Source: an uncultured Clostridia bacterium (GTDB lineage: Bacteria; Bacillota; Clostridia; Oscillospirales; CAG-272). Taken from it: a DNA stretch of 10,547 nt. Numbering within the stretch: position 1 is the stretch's first letter; the number at the start of each line of letters is the position of its first letter. Under the pieces are notes generated by a model, which saw only the letters and a list, made by a program, of their open reading frames with translations, did no database searches and was not told the DNA's origin. Made by a program: the position numbers and the translations under genes. The stretch covers positions 1-10,547 of the forward strand of contig CALGCW010000298.1 of assembly GCA_937884385.1 (NCBI GenBank), read 5' to 3'. Below are positions 1 through 6,875 of the stretch, one piece after another.

Positions 1-28
1 TGCCGCGAAGCTGATTAAAGCTTTTTTG

Positions 29-54
29 GTTACTTTTTTCTCGAAAAAAGTAAC
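29..54. repeat. AT-rich perfect palindrome
   Basis: An 11-bp stem (29-39 with 44-54, GTTACTTTTTT and its complement) closes a CTCG centre. A phrase resembling the left arm context (aaagtaac) recurs just downstream around 66-73. It lies beyond the terminator of the minus-strand LRR gene and no gene in the window clearly owns it. It could be a terminator for a gene left of the window, or part of a dispersed repeat. Confidence 0.5.
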
Positions 55-118
55 ATCCCCAAAGCAAAGTAACTCCCCTGCAAATCAAAATTTGAACAGA
101 AGGTTTTATGTCATATCA

Positions 119-146
119 AAAGCGGACACCGTTCGGTGTCCGCTTT
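119..146 (-). terminator. Intrinsic terminator of the LRR gene
   Basis: A perfect 13-bp inverted repeat (119-131 and 134-146, AAAGCGGACACCG) with a two-base centre sits 10 nt after the TAA stop of the minus-strand LRR gene. Read on the minus strand, the GC-rich stem is followed by a short T tract (TTTTGATATG). The A/T-flanked stem could also work from the other direction. Confidence 0.8.
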
Positions 147-156
147 ATTCATTTCA

Positions 157-1899
157 TTATTCGCCCCAAATAGCGATCTCGCCGTTTTCGCCGTAATGCC
201 AGAAGCCGCTTTCGGAGGTAGGCTCCTCGCTGTAATAATAGACGTCCGCGTCATCAAGCTCGGGGTTTTCGCCAATTATCATTCTGGGCATATCCAAAAG
301 AGTGCACTTAAAGAATATCTCCTTTACCGCCTTACAGCCCTCAAACGCGCCGGCACTCATGCTTTCAAGATTTTTGTTAATTATTATCCTTTCAAGCGCC
401 GCGCAGCCCTCAAACGCACCCTTGGCTACCGAGGTGACACCGTCGCCAAGATCGATCTGCTTAAGCGCAACACAATCCTTAAACGCAAGCGCGTCTATCG
501 TCTTTACTCCCTTGCCCATTTTAACGCGATTCAATCTTGAGCATTCGCCAAACGTACCCTGCGAGATACCAAGTACTCCGTCGGGAATATCGACACCACC
601 AAGAGAAGCACAGTTATAGAAGGCTTCCTTGCCGATGCTTGTAAGCGTTTTGGGAAGTGTGATATCATAAAGGTGAGTACAGTTAAGAAAGGCTTGGTTG
701 CCAATGCCCAAAACACCCTCTGACACCTTCGCGCTGATAATATCAAGACAGTTAGCAAACGCGGCGCCGTTGATATTAGTCACCTCCTCGGGTACTACAA
801 GCTCCCGAATGAGTGAGCCGCCAACGGAAAGCCTTTTTTCGTATGGCTGGGGGTGACCCTTTGCAAGGCTGAATTCGACCGAGCACCAACGCTTGATACT
901 GCCGATCTCAATACCCTCAAGGGACGGGCAATCGCAAAATACTTCAAAGCCAAATATCTTAACGCTTTTCGGAATTGCCACTCTCTCAAGGGATATGCAC
1001 CCTCTAAATGCCTCAGAGCCAATATCGCGCAAGCCTTCGGAAAGATCAACTTTAATAAGGCTCACACAGTCCGAGAAAGCTTTGATACCTATCGAAGAAA
1101 TACTTGAAGGGAGGGAGATACGTTCGATCGAGGAAAGGCCCATAAAAGCCATCATTCCTATGCTCGTGACCCCTTGACCGAAGTCGATATCTTTAATCGA
1201 CGAGCAACCAAAAAATGCTTCCTCGCCAATTATCGAGAGGCTGTCGGGAAATGATATACTCTTAAGAGATACACATTCGAAAAATGCCCTGCCCCCGATG
1301 GAGGTCACGCCCTCACCGAAGTTTATGCTTGAAAGCGACGAGCAAAAAGAGAACGCCTCGTAGCCAATTGAGTTAACGGAGCTTGAGAAAGAGACATCAA
1401 CAAGGCTCGAACAACCAAAAAAAGCTTCTTTGCCTATGACAACGACACCCTTCGGAATATCGAGTGAGGTCAGAGAGGAGCAATTTTCAAACGCTCTGTC
1501 TCCAATGCTCCCTACCGTGTGAGGCAAGCTTATCTCGTGCAACGCAGGGCACTCCGCAAACGCGCGGAAGCCAATGCTCGTCACACCGTCGCTTATGGTC
1601 ACTCTCTCAAGAGATGTGCAACCCGAAAAGGCGAGGTCACCAAGCGTCCTTACGGAATCACCGACGATTATATGCTTTACAGTGTCGCATCCTTCAAAAG
1701 CTCCCCTGCCGATAGTTTCTATTCCTCCGGGAATGCTTATAACTTCTCTTTTTCCGTTGTATTTAATTAATGTTTTGTTTCTTATCTCATAGATGGCGGA
1801 GCTTACGTCGTCTTTTTCAATGCTCGCACCGCAATATACGCAGGTGGGGGCAAGGTTAGAGACTCTGTTTCCGCACACAGGACAGTTAATTATCGGCAT
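157..1899 (-). CDS. Zinc-ribbon protein with BspA-type leucine-rich repeats (LRR_5)
   Basis: This is a 580-residue protein. The N-terminus carries a zinc-ribbon (Cys6, Cys9, Cys20, Cys23). From about residue 60 to 540 there are about 19 repeats of about 23 residues with the LRR_5/BspA consensus (IG..AF..C..L..I.LP..V), for example GRGAFEGC and EAFFGC. Repeats 12 and 13 are interrupted by an insert (about residues 330-370, containing SIKRWCSVEF) of a kind common in this family. The C-terminus is a Tyr/Glu/Trp-rich tail (YYYSEEPTSESGFWHY). No signal peptide, membrane segment or cell-wall anchor is seen, so the protein is predicted cytosolic, unlike classical secreted BspA adhesins. The start is ATG at 1899, with a GAGGTG ribosome binding site at 1905-1910. 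LRR_5 repeats generally serve protein binding; the partner and role are unknown. Family call is firm, function is not. Confidence 0.9.
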   Translation of the reverse strand: MPIINCPVCGNRVSNLAPTCVYCGASIEKDDVSSAIYEIRNKTLIKYNGKREVISIPGGIETIGRGAFEGCDTVKHIIVGDSVRTLGDLAFSGCTSLERVTISDGVTSIGFRAFAECPALHEISLPHTVGSIGDRAFENCSSLTSLDIPKGVVVIGKEAFFGCSSLVDVSFSSSVNSIGYEAFSFCSSLSSINFGEGVTSIGGRAFFECVSLKSISFPDSLSIIGEEAFFGCSSIKDIDFGQGVTSIGMMAFMGLSSIERISLPSSISSIGIKAFSDCVSLIKVDLSEGLRDIGSEAFRGCISLERVAIPKSVKIFGFEVFCDCPSLEGIEIGSIKRWCSVEFSLAKGHPQPYEKRLSVGGSLIRELVVPEEVTNINGAAFANCLDIISAKVSEGVLGIGNQAFLNCTHLYDITLPKTLTSIGKEAFYNCASLGGVDIPDGVLGISQGTFGECSRLNRVKMGKGVKTIDALAFKDCVALKQIDLGDGVTSVAKGAFEGCAALERIIINKNLESMSAGAFEGCKAVKEIFFKCTLLDMPRMIIGENPELDDADVYYYSEEPTSESGFWHYGENGEIAIWGE

Positions 1900-1952
1900 T
1901 TTACACCTCGATCACTTATAGTCTGTAAACAGTCTCATTTTTTACCGATTAT

Positions 1953-1981
1953 ATATTACCACACTTTTGCGCTCATTGCAA
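1953..1981 (-). promoter_or_regulatory. Possible sigma-A promoter of the LRR gene
   Basis: On the minus strand, TTGCAA (1981-1976) is followed after 17 nt by TAATAT (1958-1953). This lies about 55 nt upstream of the ATG. An alternative -10, TATAAT, overlaps at 1953-1948, but its spacing to TTGCAA would be 22 nt, so an extended or unrelated -35 would be needed. The call is moderate because the region is AT-rich. Confidence 0.45.
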
Positions 1982-1990
1982 GTATAATTT

Positions 1991-2036
1991 TTTGGGACAG
2001 GCAAGCGAACGAATACGTTCATTTACCTGTCCCAAA
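1991..2036. repeat. GGGACAGG/CCTGTCCC hairpin after the RNHCP gene
   Basis: An 11-bp perfect outer stem (1991-2001, TTTGGGACAGG, with 2026-2036) encloses a second 5-bp stem (GAACG 2007-2011 with CGTTC 2016-2020, loop AATA). It starts 7 nt past the stop of the minus-strand RNHCP gene, so it may end the four-gene transcript. However, the minus strand continues with A residues, not a U tract, so it is a poor classical terminator. The two-stem GGGACAGG design resembles REP-like palindromes mobilised by Y1/RAYT transposases; that link is inference. Confidence 0.65.
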
Positions 2037-2043
2037 TCTTGTT

Positions 2044-2382
2044 TTATCTTTGCCCTGCAGTAAGCTTTATAAGGAGCATTCTGTTATCGGGCTGAACTGC
2101 CGCCTCGTGAGCCGCGCGGTTGCGCTTGATCTCACCGCATTTTGTGCATTTATGAACTATTACGAATCCCTTTTTGGGGTCGACCTCGGCAAAGATCGGC
2201 TCCATCTGCCCGCGGCAGGAATTATCCCTATCCCCGGGATTTACATCCACGTGAAGCGACCAAAGGCAGAACGGACAATGGTTGCGTGAGGAATAGCCAA
2301 GGGGCTCTACCTCTTTACCGCAATGGGCGCACACGAATGACGCGTCATTTTTGGTAAACAGCTTTTTTTCAAGATTTTCCAT
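2044..2382 (-). CDS. RNHCP domain-containing protein
   Basis: This is a small 112-residue soluble protein with the diagnostic RNHCPFC motif (about residues 33-39) that names the RNHCP family. It has two zinc-knuckle-like Cys pairs, CAHCG (about 18-22) and CTKCG (about 79-83), plus the Cys of RNHCPFC and an isolated Cys at DNSCRGQM (about 55). It is probably a metal-binding domain; no biochemical function is established for the family to my knowledge. The ATG at 2382 has a strong ribosome binding site (AAGGAGG on the minus strand, 2393-2387) that overlaps the TAA stop of the upstream MBOAT gene (2394-2392), so translation is likely coupled. It is the last gene of the cluster and is followed by the 1991-2036 hairpin. 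Family membership is confident; the role is unknown. Confidence 0.9.
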   Translation of the reverse strand: MENLEKKLFTKNDASFVCAHCGKEVEPLGYSSRNHCPFCLWSLHVDVNPGDRDNSCRGQMEPIFAEVDPKKGFVIVHKCTKCGEIKRNRAAHEAAVQPDNRMLLIKLTAGQR

Positions 2383-2391
2383 AATGCCTCC

Positions 2392-3825
2392 TTAAAATTC
2401 AAAATAGATATTCGGACGGTAATCCGAAGAAGATATATATACAATGCAAAGCACGAATATCGCAACGAGCGCCGCATCGCACACAGCGGCAAGAACGGTG
2501 CCGCTTCGCTTGCCCGCAAGCCTCTCTTTAAGCTTGAAATAAGCCTCTCTCGGATACGGAGTTGACGCAAAGGCGAGGATTGCAATGAGCAGCATATTGC
2601 GAACAAGGGTATAAGAAAACTCAAGGTTGGACAGGGGAAGACCGAGACCGCCGAACATTCCCAAAAAGTATGAGGAAAAGGCGCTCCAGCCTCCAAAATC
2701 GGGCTTGAAATAGAAAATGAGCCATCCTATGAGTATAAAAAACAGCGAATACGCGTGAGAAATGAAGCTTGGGAGCTTATCGAGCCATCTTTTGAGAAAA
2801 AGCTTTTCAGCTACAAGCAAAACGAAATAATAAAGACCCCAGATAACGAAGTTCCACTCCGCACCGTGCCAAAATCCCGTCAAGAGCCACACGATAAGCA
2901 AATTGAAAACGAGCCTTTTCGTGCCGTGCCTGTTTCCGCCAAGGGGAATATACACGTATTCCTTGAACCAGGTCGAAAGGGTCATATGCCAACGCCGCCA
3001 AAACTCGGTTATGCTCCTTGATATATAGGGGTAATTGAAATTTTCAGGGAAGCGGAAGCCAAGCAGCTTGCCAAGTCCGATTCCCATATCGGAATATCCC
3101 GAAAAATCAAAGTAGATCTGAAACGCATACAGGATTATGCCCAGCCACAGCACAAGAACGCTCGCCTGCCCCCTTGGAATATCCTTTATCTGTTCCCAAA
3201 GTGCGCCTGCGGTATCGGCAAGCAGTACTTTTTTGGCAAGACCGATACAAAATCTCCTCATACCGTCGGCGGCACCGTCAAGGGTGCATTTTCTTTCGTT
3301 CAGCTCCCTGTCAACGTCGGAATATCTTACAATAGGACCCGCAATGAGCTGTGGGAACATCGAAACGTACGCGCCGAAATTGACAAAGCTCTTCTGCACG
3401 GTGCTCTCTCCCCTGTAAACGTCGATAATGTAAGACATTGACTGGAAGGTATAAAACGATATGCCTATAGGAAGCGCGATGCCCATCGGCTCGACAAAGT
3501 CAAGCCCCGGTATCGAAGCGAGATTTTCCAAAAGGAAATCCGCATACTTGAAAAAGCCGAGAGTCGCTACGTTTATAGCTACACCCAGGATGAGCGCGCG
3601 TTTTTTTGCGGCGGCATCCTCTGCCCTTCCGATGAGATAACCGAAAACGTAGTTGACGATTATAATAAACATCATTATAAGCAGATATACGGGCTTCTCC
3701 CAGCCGTAGAACACAAAGCTTACAAGAAAGAGCGCAAGGTTCCGATATCTCAGCGGTACCGCAAAATATAAAATAAGAGAAAGGGGTAAATATAAAAACA
3801 AAAATTCATTGGATGAAAATACCAT
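2392..3825 (-). CDS. MBOAT family membrane-bound O-acyltransferase (AlgI-like)
   Basis: This is a 477-residue polytopic membrane protein, the usual length for AlgI/PatA/DltB-type MBOAT proteins, which move an acyl group (often acetyl) across the membrane onto a cell-surface polymer. Family hallmarks in order are FVFYGWEKP (about 37-45), GISFYTFQSMSYIIDVYRG (about 121-139), FPQLIAGPIVRY (157-168), DFSGYSDMGIGLGKLLGF (240-257), FWRRWHMTLSTWFKEYVYIP (275-294) and TGFWHGAEWNFVIWG (316-330). The catalytic-site His is expected to be His320 in FWHG; His280 in RRWH is the second conserved His. The start is ATG at 3825, with AAGGGA about 7 nt upstream. It lies 22 nt after mreB and overlaps the RNHCP ribosome binding site, so it is in one operon. 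MBOATs usually have an adjacent AlgX/AlgJ/DltD-like SGNH partner; none is next to this gene. The acceptor polymer is unknown. Confidence 0.92.
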   Translation of the reverse strand: MVFSSNEFLFLYLPLSLILYFAVPLRYRNLALFLVSFVFYGWEKPVYLLIMMFIIIVNYVFGYLIGRAEDAAAKKRALILGVAINVATLGFFKYADFLLENLASIPGLDFVEPMGIALPIGISFYTFQSMSYIIDVYRGESTVQKSFVNFGAYVSMFPQLIAGPIVRYSDVDRELNERKCTLDGAADGMRRFCIGLAKKVLLADTAGALWEQIKDIPRGQASVLVLWLGIILYAFQIYFDFSGYSDMGIGLGKLLGFRFPENFNYPYISRSITEFWRRWHMTLSTWFKEYVYIPLGGNRHGTKRLVFNLLIVWLLTGFWHGAEWNFVIWGLYYFVLLVAEKLFLKRWLDKLPSFISHAYSLFFILIGWLIFYFKPDFGGWSAFSSYFLGMFGGLGLPLSNLEFSYTLVRNMLLIAILAFASTPYPREAYFKLKERLAGKRSGTVLAAVCDAALVAIFVLCIVYISSSDYRPNIYFEF

Positions 3826-3847
3826 ATTTATTCCCTTTCTCTGTTAT

Positions 3848-4852
3848 TCAAATATCCTTATTAAGTATCTTGGCAAGCTCGCCGTCACTTTCAAGCATCT
3901 TGCCTATTCCTATGCAAACGCTTTCAAGCGGCTTCGGCGCTACTGCTACCTTGACGCCAAGCTCCGCGCTTACGTAGTCGGCAATTCCGGGAAGAAGCGC
4001 GCCCCCGCCCGTAAGAATTATGCCGTTATTGCAGATATCACTCGTCAGCTCGGGCGGTGTTGCCTCAAGTGTGAGCCTTATCTGATGAACGATCGAAAGA
4101 AGCGCGGGCCTTATCGCATAATATATCTCCTTGCTCGTTGCAACGGATGCGATCACCATTCCGTTGTTGAGATTTCTGCCTATGACCCTGTATTCGCCCC
4201 TGTTTATCTTGGGGTGCGCCACACCGATCTTTATTTTAAGCCTTTCGGCGGTTAACTCGCCGATCTCTATTCTTCTTTCGTTGTGGAAATAGTTCATTAT
4301 CGCCCTGTCAAGGGTCGCGCCCGCGATCTTCTGGGAACGCGATACCACGATGTCGCCAAGGCTTATCACGGCGGTCTCGGTCGTGCCCTCTCCAATATCA
4401 ACTATCATCCTTCCCTTTGCGCTGAGCACCTTGCACCCTGCGCCGACCGCCGCCGCAAGAGGCTCTGCAACGAGAGAAACGTTCTTCGTGCCCGCGTCGT
4501 ATATCGCCGTCTGCACCGCGCGGCGCTCGACCTCCGTTGCCTTGCAAGGAATACAAACGTATGCGTCGGGGCGTGAGAAGAAGGAAGTAAGCTCAGTCTT
4601 CTCAAGAAGCCTTGTGATAAACAGCGTGGTGTCGTCCATATCCGCTATGACTCCCTCGCGGACGGGCTTTGAGACCTTTATCGTGTCAGGGGTCTTGCCG
4701 AGCATCTTTTTTGCAGGTGCGCCAAAGCACAGATCCTTGCCCGTGTTTTTGTCTATTGCTATGACCGTTGGCGTGGAGAGAATAACGCCCTCGTCCTTCA
4801 GATAAACGAGCGTATTCGCACTGCCAAGATCTATTCCGATCTGCTTTGCCAT
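3848..4852 (-). CDS. mreB: MreB/Mbl-family bacterial actin
   Basis: This 334-residue protein is normal length for MreB, the ATP-binding filament protein that guides side-wall peptidoglycan synthesis at the inner membrane face. It shows the actin-fold motifs: phosphate 1 (IGIDLGSANT, 5-14), the connecting segment VAEPLAAAVGAG (128-139), phosphate 2 (VDIGEGTTE, 151-159) and the adenosine motif (ILTGGGALLPG, 279-289). Two departures are seen. Residue 155 is Glu (codon GAG) where the usual sequence is DIGGGTTE, and the EEP usually found before the AAA stretch reads AEP. Both may affect nucleotide handling. The gene is not next to mreC, mreD or rodA, so it may be a specialised paralogue. The start is ATG at 4852, with AAAGGGG 9 nt upstream. 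It lies 45 nt after the CDF gene and 22 nt before the MBOAT gene, in the same direction. The family call is firm; MreB versus Mbl versus a divergent paralogue is open. Confidence 0.9.
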   Translation of the reverse strand: MAKQIGIDLGSANTLVYLKDEGVILSTPTVIAIDKNTGKDLCFGAPAKKMLGKTPDTIKVSKPVREGVIADMDDTTLFITRLLEKTELTSFFSRPDAYVCIPCKATEVERRAVQTAIYDAGTKNVSLVAEPLAAAVGAGCKVLSAKGRMIVDIGEGTTETAVISLGDIVVSRSQKIAGATLDRAIMNYFHNERRIEIGELTAERLKIKIGVAHPKINRGEYRVIGRNLNNGMVIASVATSKEIYYAIRPALLSIVHQIRLTLEATPPELTSDICNNGIILTGGGALLPGIADYVSAELGVKVAVAPKPLESVCIGIGKMLESDGELAKILNKDI

Positions 4853-4897
4853 ATTTCTAAACCCCTTTCCTTGTATTTTTGTGTCGGTTTCCTGATT

Positions 4898-6058
4898 TTA
4901 TACTCTGTCAACGTTTATTACCGCAAAATATTTTTCGTTGAGAGATTTGATCTGCGCCTCGATCACGGACGAGATCTCCTTTGACGTTCTCGCGTCCTCA
5001 AATGGAACCTCAACGTCAAAAATTATATTCGTGTGCGTTGGACCCGTCACACATCTGAAATCGTGGATATGCCACCTTTCGTCAACGGCTTTGATGCTTT
5101 CGATTACGCGCCCCTTAAGCGCGTTTATCTCCTCGTTGTCGGTGACGATGGGGTCCATATGTATCGTACAGGCGATATTATGCTCTGCAAGAAGCTCTTT
5201 TTCAATATTGTCAATAAGATCGTGCGCCTCGAAAAAGTCGCCCTTGCCATCGACCTCCGCGTGGAAGGATGCGATGGTCGCGCCCGCACCGTAGGTGTGC
5301 ACCATAAGATCGTGGATGCCAAGGATCTTGTCGTTTGAGAGCGCGTGCTCCTTTATCGTCTCGATTATCTCGGGGTCGGGTGCCGCGCCGAGAATGATAT
5401 TTTTGTTCTCGTTGAGTATCTTAAGTCCCGCTATAAGGATAAATACCGAAACTACAAGTCCAACGTATGCGTCGACGTTGAGATCAAATATCATCCAGAC
5501 GAGCGCGGAAGCAAGAGCTGCCCCCGTTGAGAGCACGTCTGAAAAGCTGTCTGCCGCAGCCGCGCGAAGGATCTCGGAATTTATCGTTTTGCCAACACCC
5601 TTATAGAAAAATCCAAGCCAGAGCTTTGCAAGTATCGAGAGCGCGAGAACTACGGGAACTATAAGGCTCTTGCTCATAGGCGCGGGCTCAAGGATCTTAA
5701 AGAAGGATTCCTTAAGCAAATCAAAGCCGATGAACAGAACGATAACGCCGACCGCCATGGAGGCGATGTATTCTATACGCGCGTGGCCGAAGGGATGCTT
5801 TCGGTCTGCGGGCTTGCCGGATATTTTAAAGCTGATAAGTGAGATAAGGGACGAGCCTGCATCCGAAAGGTTGTTTATAGCATCCGCGGAGATCGCCACG
5901 GAGCCAAAAAGCGTGCCTATAAGAAATTTGCCCGCAAAGAGCAAAATATTAACTATTATGCCGACGATGCTCGTAAGCGTGCCGTATGACTGCCTTACTT
6001 TTTTGCTTTTTGTGTTTTCGGCATCCGCAATAAAGAGTTTTATCAATAATTTAGTCAA
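4898..6058 (-). CDS. Cation diffusion facilitator family transporter
   Basis: This is a 386-residue CDF (SLC30-type) secondary exporter of divalent metal ions at the cytoplasmic membrane. About six membrane segments lie within residues 28-215. The transport site is recognisable as DAINNLSD in TM2 (Asp59, Asn62, Asn63, Asp66) and DSFSD in TM5 (Asp170, Asp174). The family signature HPFGHARIEY lies at 88-97. The C-terminal cytoplasmic ZT-dimer domain (about 225-305, HTYGAGATIASFHAEVD) is followed by an extra ferredoxin-like stretch (about 326-386, HDFRCVTGPTHTNIIFDVE), making the protein longer than the common 300 residues. Metal (Mn, Zn, Fe or Co) cannot be decided. The start is TTG at 6058: no ATG or GTG start lies further upstream in frame before a stop, and GAGGA is placed 7 nt away. 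It is the first gene of the cluster, behind the 6191-6163 promoter. Confidence 0.92.
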   Translation of the reverse strand: MTKLLIKLFIADAENTKSKKVRQSYGTLTSIVGIIVNILLFAGKFLIGTLFGSVAISADAINNLSDAGSSLISLISFKISGKPADRKHPFGHARIEYIASMAVGVIVLFIGFDLLKESFFKILEPAPMSKSLIVPVVLALSILAKLWLGFFYKGVGKTINSEILRAAAADSFSDVLSTGAALASALVWMIFDLNVDAYVGLVVSVFILIAGLKILNENKNIILGAAPDPEIIETIKEHALSNDKILGIHDLMVHTYGAGATIASFHAEVDGKGDFFEAHDLIDNIEKELLAEHNIACTIHMDPIVTDNEEINALKGRVIESIKAVDERWHIHDFRCVTGPTHTNIIFDVEVPFEDARTSKEISSVIEAQIKSLNEKYFAVINVDRV

Positions 6059-6117
6059 GAAAACATCCTCGATTTCTTATTTTTTAAAGATTTTTTGAAA
6101 AAATTTACAAGAAACTC

Positions 6118-6146
6118 TTTTCAAAATCAAATAAATGTATTATAAT
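6118..6146 (+). promoter_or_regulatory. Probable zapA-U32 promoter
   Basis: A perfect TATAAT lies at 6141-6146, with TTTTCA (4 of 6 to consensus) 17 nt upstream at 6118-6123. Transcription would start near 6153, giving a leader of about 80 nt before zapA. The -10 is strong, the -35 weak, and the surroundings are very AT-rich. Confidence 0.55.
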
Positions 6147-6162
6147 TGGTATAGATATATTT

Positions 6163-6191
6163 ATTATACTACTATTTTGAATTTTTTTCAA
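6163..6191 (-). promoter_or_regulatory. Promoter of the CDF-mreB-MBOAT-RNHCP cluster
   Basis: On the minus strand, TTGAAA (6191-6186; 5 of 6) is separated by exactly 17 nt from a perfect TATAAT (6168-6163). The start would fall near 6156, leaving a leader of about 100 nt that is AT-rich and contains a 15-nt palindrome (6090-6104). The promoter is divergent from, and interlocked with, the zapA promoter: its start region overlaps the plus-strand -10. Confidence 0.75.
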
Positions 6192-6234
6192 GAGCAATTA
6201 CACTTTTTTAACAAATAGATTTGGAGGTTTTATT

Positions 6235-6867
6235 ATGAAAAAGAAATATACCCTCACAGTTGCGAATACACAGATAAACGTAGTAACGGAAGAGCCCAAG
6301 GAAGCAATAGATACAATAGTCGGAGTGGTCGATCGCAAGATACGCGAGATCCATCTCCATTCTCCAAGCTGCTCGCGCGTTGATGCCGCGATACTTCTCT
6401 GCCTCGATTACTGCGCAGACAAGCTCCAGCTTAAGAAAAAGCTTAAGCAGGCAAACGCGGAGATAGAGAGGCTTGCCGTTCTCAACGAGGCGGCGGCAAG
6501 AGAAAACGCGGCCCTTGAGCGCGAGATAGAAACGCTTCGCAGAAGCCTTAATATGTCTCCTGTAGTAAAGAACTCTCCAAAGACCGCGGCGGCTCAGCTT
6601 GCTTTTGACGATCTCGGCGAGTCGGAAAACGAGCCCCTTGTCATCATTACCGAGGATGCTTTCGATGCCGTAAAATCAGAGGAAGTAAAGGACGAGCCCG
6701 CAGTAGTTGAAAGCGCAGTCGATAAGATCCTTGCGGACGAAGCACCCGAAGAAAAGACTGAACCCGCAGAGCCTCCGGAAACAGCCGAAGAAGACCGCAC
6801 GGCAAGACGTGGCAAGAAGAAAAAGGTGCGTTCAATGTTCGACCTCATCTCATTTGACGATATTTAA
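6235..6867 (+). CDS. zapA: Cell division protein ZapA with long acidic tail
   Basis: This 210-residue protein has an N-terminal ZapA domain (about 1-75: YTLTVANTQINVVTEEP, then VVDRKIREI and DAAILLCLDYCADKLQLKK). A coiled coil follows (about 66-107). ZapA binds FtsZ in the cytosol and bundles its protofilaments in the Z ring. Most ZapA proteins are about 80-110 residues. Here about 100 residues follow the coiled coil, a Glu/Asp/Pro-rich, probably disordered linker (about 110-190) ending in a basic patch (RRGKKKKVRS) and a hydrophobic/acidic tip (MFDLISFDDI). The ATG at 6235 has GGAGG 7 nt upstream. It sits 8 nt before the U32 gene, a pairing common in Clostridia, so the two are co-transcribed. 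Assignment rests on the N-terminal domain plus this context. Confidence 0.85.
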   Translation: MKKKYTLTVANTQINVVTEEPKEAIDTIVGVVDRKIREIHLHSPSCSRVDAAILLCLDYCADKLQLKKKLKQANAEIERLAVLNEAAARENAALEREIETLRRSLNMSPVVKNSPKTAAAQLAFDDLGESENEPLVIITEDAFDAVKSEEVKDEPAVVESAVDKILADEAPEEKTEPAEPPETAEEDRTARRGKKKKVRSMFDLISFDDI

Positions 6868-6875
6868 GGATTAAA

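Noticed and set aside
136..540. Open frame of 134 codons on the plus strand opposite the LRR gene
   Set aside because: It begins inside the terminator of the LRR gene and mirrors its repeats; there is no ribosome binding site and no family resemblance.
6061..6156. Metal-sensing riboswitch (yybP-ykoY type) in the leader of the CDF gene
   Set aside because: The leader is almost entirely A/T and lacks the conserved G-rich loops and three-way junction expected; only a 15-nt AT palindrome is visible.
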